A DNA stretch of 11,455 bases, taken from positions 1 through 11,455 of the forward strand of contig JAEWTW010000037.1 in the NCBI GenBank assembly GCA_023397655.1, in the 5' to 3' direction. Every line of letters begins with the position of its first letter. Positions within the stretch are counted from its first letter, which is position 1. Shown in pieces: positions 1 through 4,490 of this stretch. The stretch comes from Bacillota bacterium. Its GTDB lineage: Bacteria > Bacillota > Clostridia > Christensenellales > SZUA-584. The position numbers were made by a program, and so were the translations under genes. Below the pieces are notes generated by a model. It ran no database searches and was not told the origin of the DNA. It was given only the letters and a program-made list of their open reading frames with translations.

Positions 1-39
1 TACAGCCAAAGCAAAAATAAACCAACGTCTGATTTTCAT
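1..39 (-). CDS. N-terminus of a secreted or membrane protein (partial)
   Basis: Only the first 13 codons are in the window, reading MKIRRWFIFALAV. The ATG at 39 has an excellent ribosome binding site just upstream (AAGGAGGAAG on the minus strand, bases 41-50). Three basic residues (K2, R4, R5) followed by a hydrophobic run are what the start of a signal peptide or lipoprotein signal looks like, or of a first membrane segment. No function can be assigned. The gene lies downstream of a minus-strand terminator and a foldable region, so its expression may depend on readthrough of that region. Confidence 0.6.
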   Translation of the reverse strand, partial: MKIRRWFIFALAV

Positions 40-111
40 ACTTCCTCCTTATTCTTTTAAAGACTCTGTACCCTTTACAAATGTAAGATAAGATAAAAAG
101 ATTCTGAGTAA

Positions 112-139
112 ATAAAAAACCCTGGCCAAAAAGCCAAGG
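112..139 (-). terminator. Intrinsic terminator, minus strand
   Basis: Read on the minus strand, CCTTGGC (139-133) pairs with GCCAGGG (126-120), giving seven base pairs including one G-U, around a six-base loop. A run of six T (119-114) follows, then ATT. It can end the mntP-VOC transcript. It also lies between that operon and the gene starting at 39, so it could act as a regulated terminator in the leader of that gene. Confidence 0.8.
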
Positions 140-212
140 TCGGTTGCACAATAAGCTCCACATATTCAATCAGTGCCCAGATGGTAAATATGTATCACAG
201 CTCCCTTGTGTA
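140..212 (-). other. Foldable region upstream of the terminator, possible cis-regulatory RNA
   Basis: Bases 40-266 hold no gene. On the minus strand three nested pairings can be drawn: CAAGG (208-204) with CCTTG (139-135), AGCT (202-199) with AGCT (157-154), and ACATATT (193-187) with AATATGT (166-160), closing a 20-base loop. The outermost pairing uses the 5' arm of the terminator at 112-139, so the two would exclude each other. This is the layout of a riboswitch or attenuator, but I could not match it to a known class, and it may be only a 3' untranslated region. Confidence 0.3.
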
Positions 213-266
213 CTATATATTACAATAGTATTCGACATATTACCAGTAAAATTTTAATAAAATTCT

Positions 267-710
267 TTAATTTGACCAATTTTGAAGTTCCAAGATATTC
301 CCTTCAGGATCGCAGACGTATACCACCGTGAGCGTCCCGATGCCGTCCATCTGATGCTTTACCATATCGCCCACCGCACTGCCGCCATGAGCCAGAACCC
401 GCGACATCATCTCTTCCACATCGTCCACGTGAAAAGCGATATGACCGAAGCCCGGCCTGTTGACAGGACGCCAGCCGTCCAAACCTTCCGGCTCATACGA
501 AAATATCTCCAGCGTCGCTTCGCTGCCCGGCAGCTGCAGATGCGCGCCTCGGATGCGGACACCGCAGATATCGGTCAGGCTGTCGATCCATTCGCCCGAC
601 AAGTCCCGCTCCGGCTGCATCAGAACACAACCGAATACTTCCGAATAGAACTGAGCCAAAGCCCGCCAGTCCTTTGCGATCAAATTCGTATGCACAAAAC
701 GCGTACTCAT
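267..710 (-). CDS. VOC family (glyoxalase/dioxygenase fold) protein
   Basis: A 147-residue protein of the vicinal oxygen chelate superfamily, whose members use paired beta-alpha-beta-beta-beta modules to hold a divalent metal and act on small molecules (glyoxalase I, extradiol dioxygenases, epimerases, resistance proteins). The first module starts near residue 5 (FVHTNLIAKDW) and the second near residue 88 (FGHIAFHVDDVEEM). The four usual metal ligands are all visible: H7, E68, H90 and E141, so a metal enzyme is expected. The C-terminal DPEGNILEL is typical of the family. The ATG at 710 has an AGGAG site five bases upstream that overlaps the mntP stop codon, so the two genes are surely co-transcribed. 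The substrate is unknown; the pairing with a manganese exporter might mean a Mn or Fe enzyme, but that is inference. Confidence 0.85.
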   Translation of the reverse strand: MSTRFVHTNLIAKDWRALAQFYSEVFGCVLMQPERDLSGEWIDSLTDICGVRIRGAHLQLPGSEATLEIFSYEPEGLDGWRPVNRPGFGHIAFHVDDVEEMMSRVLAHGGSAVGDMVKHQMDGIGTLTVVYVCDPEGNILELQNWSN

Positions 711-719
711 AAGCTCTCC

Positions 720-1283
720 TTAAAAGTGGATAATACCCAAATGCTCCAGCAATATCTTGGTTCCGATCAGTATCAGTATGATGCCGCCCGCTATCTCCGC
801 CTTCGATTTAAAGCGGGAGCCAAATACACACCCGATCTTCACACCCGCAGCGGAGATGATGAGAGTAATGGTTCCAATCAGCAGCACCGCCGGCACGATG
901 TTCACCTGCAGGAAGCCGAATGTAACGCCCACAGCCAGCGCGTCAATGCTGGTTGCCAGCGAAAGCAGCACCATCTTTTTAAAACCGTATGCCGGGTCCG
1001 GCTTATCGTCGGACCGGAATGCTTCCCTGACCATGTTGAGACCAATGATGACCAGCAGCCCAAATGCAATCCAATGGTCCCAGCTGACGATAGCTTCCTT
1101 AAAATGTCTTCCTATAAAGTAGCCAATCAGCGGCATTACAGCCTGAAAAATACCAAAGTAGATACCGGTCACCAGAGCGTTGCGCCATTGATGCTCTCTG
1201 ACGCAGAGCCCTCGGCTAACCGCCACGGCGAAAGCATCCATAGACAATCCCACTGCGATCAATATCAGTTCGAGCAAACCCAT
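720..1283 (-). CDS. mntP: Manganese efflux pump MntP
   Basis: A 187-residue integral membrane protein of the MntP (formerly YebN, DUF204) family, which exports Mn(II) and protects cells from manganese overload. It has six hydrophobic segments in two related halves. Each half carries the family signature with a membrane aspartate: GLSMDAFAVAVSRG around D16 and SLATSIDALAVGVTFG around D114. The cytoplasmic loop between the halves (residues 86-103) is charged. Length matches the family. The ATG at 1283 is supported by an in-frame TGA two codons upstream and an AAGGAT site about ten bases before it. The VOC gene follows after nine bases in the same operon. A candidate promoter (1434-1462) and a terminator-like hairpin (1315-1338) lie in the leader, so expression may be controlled by transcript folding. 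Confidence 0.93.
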   Translation of the reverse strand: MGLLELILIAVGLSMDAFAVAVSRGLCVREHQWRNALVTGIYFGIFQAVMPLIGYFIGRHFKEAIVSWDHWIAFGLLVIIGLNMVREAFRSDDKPDPAYGFKKMVLLSLATSIDALAVGVTFGFLQVNIVPAVLLIGTITLIISAAGVKIGCVFGSRFKSKAEIAGGIILILIGTKILLEHLGIIHF

Positions 1284-1314
1284 CAGTCAAAATATCCTTC
1301 TGTAATGAAATAAA

Positions 1315-1338
1315 CCCACGGGCGCAAAAACGCCCATG
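1315..1338 (-). terminator. Terminator-like hairpin between the GNAT gene and mntP
   Basis: On the minus strand CATGGGCG (1338-1331) pairs over eight positions with CGCCCGTG (1324-1317), with one T-G pair, around a six-base loop. GGTTTATTT follows. The T stretch is interrupted, so termination may be partial. It can end the acetyltransferase transcript, or act inside the mntP leader if the promoter at 1434-1462 is used. Confidence 0.55.
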
Positions 1339-1433
1339 AGCTATAATTTTTAAAACAAGTCAGGCTTCAAGCCCGAATGCTGATTTGCACACGAACGGCA
1401 CAAACAACTCCCCCCATGACACACATCCCGCTC

Positions 1434-1462
1434 ATAATACAGCAAAAACCCTTTCCGCGCAA
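1434..1462 (-). promoter_or_regulatory. Candidate sigma-A promoter for mntP
   Basis: On the minus strand: TTGCGC (-35, 1462-1457), 17-base spacer, TATTAT (-10, 1439-1434). The same weak -35 class (TTGCGG) with an identical -10 and spacer is seen before the VOC/GNAT operon at 2647-2675. Transcription would start near 1427 and give a leader of about 145 bases before mntP. Confidence 0.45.
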
Positions 1463-1466
1463 GTTT

Positions 1467-2261
1467 TTAATGCAAATCCTCCCATGTTTTGATCATGATC
1501 AGCGTATCACGATAGCCTTCATCTTTATATCTATATCCTCCCGGCACCGTACCTATGACGCGAAAACCCAGTTTGATGTAAAGCGCAATAGCCGCGGTAT
1601 TGGTGGACACCACCGCGTTGAACTGCAGGCCGCGAAAACCATGTGTTTTCGCCTGACGGATACAGTCCTCCACCAGCGCCCGCCCGACGCCGCGCCCCCG
1701 CGCGTTTGCCTTTACGGCATACGACGCGTTGGCAATATGCCCGCACCGCCCGATGTTGTTGGGGTGAAGTATATATACCCCCACCACCTCGTCGCCGTCC
1801 AGCGCGCACACTGACGCTGTCTGAGCCTCAAACATCTCCCAAGCTTCATCCTCGCTCAGCAGATTGTCGCCGGGGAAGCTGTCGCCCGCCGCTACAATTT
1901 CGTTCCAGATGGCTGTGGCGTCATGCAGATATTTCGGCGAAACGGGCCGCAGCGTCAGACCGCCTTTTTCCGGCTCGGCGGACACCGATTCATGCACATA
2001 TCCGGTTTTCAAGCTCCATGCCACGCCGTTTACCGCAACGGTGTCCGCGATATCCGATGCAGGAAGCGGCTCGACACCCGGCGCATTCTTCGCCCGCTCA
2101 TCAGTCAGTCCATCAACTCCGCTGACACCGCGTGCGCATAAATGCGGAATGATAAGCTGATCGCGCACCATCGCGAACGTTAAGCCGGGAACAGATGGCG
2201 TGGATACCGCCTCTGTCACTGTCTTCCCCGCATGCCCATACTTGTAATACCAGTTCAGCAT
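1467..2261 (-). CDS. GNAT acetyltransferase with an unassigned N-terminal region
   Basis: A 264-residue protein. Residues about 101-262 are a GNAT N-acetyltransferase domain: the acetyl-CoA pyrophosphate-binding loop is ARGRGVGRAL (187-196), and the usual motif B end is NTAAIALYIKLGF (221-233). Such domains move an acetyl group from acetyl-CoA to an amine; the closest feel is to the amino-acid or phosphinothricin N-acetyltransferase type, but the substrate is not evident. Residues 1-100 are not part of the GNAT fold and I do not recognise them. The long start is favoured because its ATG shares one base with the stop codon of the upstream VOC gene (TAATG), a classic translational coupling, and a purine-rich AGAAGGG lies just upstream. 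No in-frame ATG lies close to the domain boundary. Confidence 0.85.
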   Translation of the reverse strand: MLNWYYKYGHAGKTVTEAVSTPSVPGLTFAMVRDQLIIPHLCARGVSGVDGLTDERAKNAPGVEPLPASDIADTVAVNGVAWSLKTGYVHESVSAEPEKGGLTLRPVSPKYLHDATAIWNEIVAAGDSFPGDNLLSEDEAWEMFEAQTASVCALDGDEVVGVYILHPNNIGRCGHIANASYAVKANARGRGVGRALVEDCIRQAKTHGFRGLQFNAVVSTNTAAIALYIKLGFRVIGTVPGGYRYKDEGYRDTLIMIKTWEDLH

Positions 2262-2617
2262 TATCTGCCCTTCTGCTCCACGAACTGCACCTTCAGACCA
2301 TCAGGGTCCTGCACATACAGGAATCGCACTCCCGGAGCGGGCGAGAATGGGCCGCCGTGCACCTTGACGCCCTTTGCCTCCAGTTCCGCCGCCAGTTTGT
2401 CCAAATCGTCCACCGAGAAGCCGACGGAGATATCGTCGCCAATCTCGCCCTGACGGCCGCCCATCAGCTCCAGCGTGGTTTCACCGTCACCCAGAAACAC
2501 GATATCGCCATATGGACTGGGCAGCCGGCGCGCTACCGTCAGCCCCACCACATCCTCGTAAAACTTCACCGATCTATCCACATCGCTGACACGTACCGTG
2601 CACCACAAAAAAGCCAT
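2261..2617 (-). CDS. VOC family protein lacking most metal ligands
   Basis: A 118-residue glyoxalase/bleomycin-resistance-fold protein: LWCTVRVSDVDRSVKFYEDV opens the first module, DISVGFSVDDLDKL the second, and YVQDPDGLKVQFVE closes it. Aligned by eye with glyoxalase I, only the first-module glutamate (TLELM) is kept; the two histidines appear as W5 and the S of ISVGF, and the last glutamate as Q (KVQFVE). It is therefore more likely a binding protein or a non-metal member than a glyoxalase. The start at 2617 is chosen over a 50-codon upstream extension because AAAGGAGG (2632-2625) sits seven bases before this ATG. It is first in an operon with the GNAT gene, overlapping it by one base, and has a promoter at 2647-2675. 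Confidence 0.88.
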   Translation of the reverse strand: MAFLWCTVRVSDVDRSVKFYEDVVGLTVARRLPSPYGDIVFLGDGETTLELMGGRQGEIGDDISVGFSVDDLDKLAAELEAKGVKVHGGPFSPAPGVRFLYVQDPDGLKVQFVEQKGR

Positions 2618-2646
2618 AACATATCCTCCTTTGACTGTATGTCCAT

Positions 2647-2675
2647 ATAATACACCGACGACAGGCTTCCCGCAA
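2647..2675 (-). promoter_or_regulatory. Promoter for the VOC-GNAT operon
   Basis: On the minus strand: TTGCGG (-35, 2675-2670), 17-base spacer, TATTAT (-10, 2652-2647). Start of transcription would be near 2640, giving a leader of about 23 bases that contains the AAAGGAGG site. It stands back to back with the rtcB promoter; the two -35 boxes are 27 bases apart. Confidence 0.6.
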
Positions 2676-2702
2676 CGGCATCCATTGCCCTTTACCCGGT
2701 TA

Positions 2703-2731
2703 TTGACAGACATCCGGTCAGCAGATATAAT
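2703..2731 (+). promoter_or_regulatory. Consensus sigma-A promoter for the rtcB leader
   Basis: TTGACA (2703-2708), exactly 17 bases, TATAAT (2726-2731): a perfect match to the housekeeping promoter in both boxes and spacing. Transcription should start near 2738. The first large gene, rtcB, begins about 180 bases later, leaving a long leader with a terminator in it. Confidence 0.9.
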
Positions 2732-2765
2732 AATCTGGAAATCAACAGAAAGGACGGCGGACAGC

Positions 2766-2843
2766 ATGACAAAACTCTATCTGACAAGCAAAATACTAAA
2801 CCGGAAGCATCTCTGTCTGCGCGTTCATGCCTGCTTTATTTAA
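2766..2843 (+). CDS. Possible 25-residue leader peptide upstream of rtcB
   Basis: A short frame starting at ATG 2766 and stopping at TAA 2841 would encode a 25-residue basic peptide beginning MTKLYLTSKILNRKH and ending VHACFI. AAAGGA (2750-2755) lies 10-11 bases before the ATG, a little far but usable; GGCGG lies closer. The frame runs across the segment CCGGAAGC (2801-2808) that can pair with the terminator stem, and its stop falls in the loop of another hairpin (2819-2852). That placement fits a translated leader peptide that sets the fold of the transcript. It contains two His and two Cys codons but no run of one amino acid. It could equally be a chance frame. Confidence 0.4.
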   Translation: MTKLYLTSKILNRKHLCLRVHACFI

Positions 2844-2894
2844 GAACGACGCAACTCGCTGCGCTTCCGGATTACCGGAAGCGTTTTTTATTTT
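2801..2894 (+). promoter_or_regulatory. Candidate attenuator: competing antiterminator and terminator pairings before rtcB
   Basis: Three segments are mutually exclusive. Segment 1 is CCGGAAGC (2801-2808), segment 2 GCTTCCGG (2863-2870), segment 3 CCGGAAGC (2875-2882). Segments 2 and 3 form the terminator; segments 1 and 2 form an eight-pair antiterminator of equal sequence. The 1-2 pairing encloses a further hairpin, GCG-CGTTC (2819-2826) with GAACG-A-CGC (2844-2852). Since this lies between a consensus promoter and rtcB, termination here is expected to be conditional. The signal (ribosome position on the leader frame, a protein, RNA ends or a ligand) cannot be read from the sequence. Confidence 0.6.
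2862..2889 (+). terminator. Strong intrinsic terminator in the rtcB leader
   Basis: CGCTTCCGG (2862-2870) and CCGGAAGCG (2875-2883) form a perfect nine-pair stem with an ATTA loop, followed directly by six T (2884-2889), an A and four more T. No plus-strand gene other than the short leader frame lies between it and the promoter at 2703, so it is not a simple end-of-gene terminator. Confidence 0.9.
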
Positions 2895-2915
2895 GAGAAT
2901 GGAAAGGTTAATATA

Positions 2916-4127
2916 ATGATCGAAATTAAGGGGAAATACAATACGGCCAAGGTATTTACCGACATGGTGGAGGAAGGAGCGCTCGCGCAGATAATGCAGC
3001 TGTGCAACCAGGAGTTCACGGCGGGCAGCCGCATACGCGTGATGCCAGATGTTCACGCAGGCGCGGGCTGCACCATCGGCACCACCATGACCGTCATGGA
3101 CAAGATCGTACCCAATCTGGTGGGTGTGGACATCGGCTGCGGCATGGAGACTGTGCGCCTGCACGAAACGCGTATCGAGCTTGGCAAACTGGATAAGCTG
3201 ATATACAGTTCTGTGCCTTCCGGATTTTCGGTCCGCCAGAAGCCGCACCGGTTTGCCGCGCAGCTCGACCTCGATCAGCTCCATTGCCGCAAGCATGTGG
3301 ATACGCGCCGCGGCGAGCTGTCGCTCGGCACGTTGGGCGGCGGCAACCACTTCATCGAAGTGGATAAAGGTGAAGATGGGGCACTGTATCTCGTCATCCA
3401 CTCGGGCAGCCGGCGGCTGGGCTTGGAGGTGGCGACTTACTATCAGGAGCAGGCGTATCATCAGTGCAACGGCAGCGGCAAGGCGGAAGAGGAAGCTCTG
3501 ATCGCGCGGCTCAAGGCGGAAGGCCGCCAGAAGGAAATCAGCAAGGCTGTCAAGGCACTGAGGAACACCAAGCAGACGAGCATCCCCAGAGCGCTGACTT
3601 ATGTATCCGGTGAGCTGTTCGACCAGTATATCCATGACATGAAGCTGATGCAGGATTTTGCCGCGCTGAACCGGCGCACGATGATGGATGAGCTGATCCG
3701 CGGCATGGGCCTGCACGTGGAGGAGCAGTTTACGACGGTGCACAACTACATTGACACGGACGCGATGATACTGCGTAAGGGTGCGGTATCTGCCAAAGCC
3801 GGTGAAAAGCTGCTCATCCCCATCAACATGCGCGACGGAAGCCTGATCTGCTCAGGCCTCGGCAGCGAGGACTGGAACTGCTCGGCTCCGCACGGCGCGG
3901 GACGGCTGATGAGCCGTTCGCAGGCCAAGCAGAGCTTCACGCTCACGCAGTACAAGGCGGAGATGGACGGAATCTACTCCACCTCAGTTTCACGCGATAC
4001 ACTGGACGAGTGCCCCATGGCGTACAAGACGATGGATGATATCGTCCGCCACATCGGAGATACCGCCGAAATCGTCGACGTCGTACGGTCTGTGTACAAC
4101 TTCAAGGCCGGTGACGAGGAGAAATAA
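2916..4127 (+). CDS. rtcB: RtcB RNA ligase (3'-phosphate/5'-hydroxyl)
   Basis: A 403-residue RtcB family protein. RtcB joins RNA 3'-phosphate (or 2',3'-cyclic phosphate) ends to 5'-hydroxyl ends using GTP and Mn(II), through a covalent histidine-GMP intermediate; in bacteria it repairs cleaved tRNA and other RNA. Family landmarks in order: MPDVHAGAGCTIG (43-55), VGVDIGCGM with metal ligand C75 (69-77), GTLGGGNHF with H145 (138-146), IHSGSRR with H162 (161-167), VHNYID with H276 (275-280), and SAPHGAGR with H326 (323-330), the position of the nucleotide-accepting histidine (H337 in E. coli). Length agrees with the E. coli enzyme. The ATG at 2916 has AAAGG eight bases upstream. No archease, RtcA, RtcR or PrfH gene is next to it. 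The leader carries a conditional terminator. A 64-residue gene follows. Confidence 0.95.
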   Translation: MIEIKGKYNTAKVFTDMVEEGALAQIMQLCNQEFTAGSRIRVMPDVHAGAGCTIGTTMTVMDKIVPNLVGVDIGCGMETVRLHETRIELGKLDKLIYSSVPSGFSVRQKPHRFAAQLDLDQLHCRKHVDTRRGELSLGTLGGGNHFIEVDKGEDGALYLVIHSGSRRLGLEVATYYQEQAYHQCNGSGKAEEEALIARLKAEGRQKEISKAVKALRNTKQTSIPRALTYVSGELFDQYIHDMKLMQDFAALNRRTMMDELIRGMGLHVEEQFTTVHNYIDTDAMILRKGAVSAKAGEKLLIPINMRDGSLICSGLGSEDWNCSAPHGAGRLMSRSQAKQSFTLTQYKAEMDGIYSTSVSRDTLDECPMAYKTMDDIVRHIGDTAEIVDVVRSVYNFKAGDEEK

Positions 4128-4151
4128 TAATTAGTTTGAAAGAACTAAGAC

Positions 4152-4204
4152 TTGGAGGCTTTGCCTCCAAACCTCCACGCAAGGGATAAATCCCCGGGAA
4201 TCCC
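4152..4204 (+). repeat. Intergenic hairpin element of repeat-like type
   Basis: Between rtcB and the small downstream gene. TTGGAGGC (4152-4159), loop TTT, GCCTCCAA (4163-4170) is a perfect eight-pair hairpin, followed by ACCTCC (4171-4176), which could compete for the GGAGG arm. Then come GGGA-TAAA-TCCC (4183-4194) and GGGAATCCC (4196-4204). No T run follows, so it is not a standard terminator. The layout (G-rich/C-rich hairpin, an extra C-rich copy, then a GGGAT hairpin) recalls dispersed intergenic elements I associate with clostridial genomes, but only one copy is in the window. Confidence 0.4.
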
Positions 4205-4285
4205 ATTAGGAAAAGCCTTCAGCATTTCCCACATATGAATAAAACAAATGAAAGCAAACATTATAATAATCAGGAGGAGCATACA

Positions 4286-4480
4286 ATGGACAGATTTATA
4301 CCAAAAGAGAAGCTTTCCAAGAAAGCCAAGCGTGAGCTGGCCAAAGCCCGGCGGCAAACGTGGGGCGGCATCAATCCGGTTACACGTAAGCCTCAAAACC
4401 CCAAAGCCTATGTGAGAGAGAAACCCCGTATCGACGATGACGGCGATACGGGGTTTTTTGATAAACCGATTGTATTATAG
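4286..4480 (+). CDS. Small conserved basic hypothetical protein
   Basis: A 64-residue protein starting MDRFIPKEKLSKKAKRELAK, lysine- and arginine-rich in its first 50 residues and acidic near the end (IDDDGDTG). I recognise the type (MxxFIPKEKLSKKAKxELxxxRRxTW followed by NPVTRK) as a recurring short hypothetical in Clostridia with no known function; the basic helix suggests nucleic-acid or ribosome binding, which is inference. The ATG at 4286 is chosen over an in-frame ATG at 4235 because CAGGAGGAG (4271-4279) lies six bases before it. It lies 158 bases after rtcB with a hairpin element between. The last codons run through a strong terminator stem (4424-4459), so the message for its final eight or so residues extends beyond the terminator's T run. 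Confidence 0.75.
   Translation: MDRFIPKEKLSKKAKRELAKARRQTWGGINPVTRKPQNPKAYVREKPRIDDDGDTGFFDKPIVL
4424..4459 (+). terminator. Intrinsic terminator inside the 3' end of the 64-residue gene
   Basis: CCCCGTATCG (4424-4433) pairs perfectly over ten positions with CGATACGGGG (4444-4453), with a ten-base loop, followed by six T (4454-4459). The coding frame stays open through the stem and stops only at TAG 4478-4480. On the minus strand the same hairpin is followed by TTTCTCTC, so it may weakly serve the convergent gene ending at 4491 as well. Confidence 0.85.
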
Positions 4481-4490
4481 GAAGACTGAA

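Noticed and set aside
231..237. TTCGACA, a match to the Spo0A box
   Set aside because: A seven-base word is expected about once or twice by chance over both strands of this window, and it is not clearly placed at a promoter.
282..1313. Open frame of 343 codons on the plus strand
   Set aside because: It is antisense to the VOC and mntP genes, crosses their boundary, has no recognisable domain and no good ribosome binding site. It arises because the minus-strand codons avoid the needed stops.
1380..1430. yybP-ykoY manganese riboswitch before mntP
   Set aside because: Only one short box resembles the consensus; the second conserved box and the closing stem were not found by eye, so it is not called as a feature, only flagged for a model search.
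2618..2767. 50-codon upstream extension of the second VOC protein
   Set aside because: It would run through the promoter at 2647-2675 and past the AAAGGAGG site that clearly serves the ATG at 2617; the extra residues have no family counterpart.
2796..3743. Open frame of 315 codons on the minus strand
   Set aside because: It is antisense to rtcB, whose reading frame carries all family motifs. The predicted protein has unusual H/R/A-rich composition, typical of a shadow frame.
4152..4170. Terminator of rtcB
   Set aside because: The hairpin is perfect but is followed by ACCTCCACG and not by T residues, so it does not meet the requirement for intrinsic termination.
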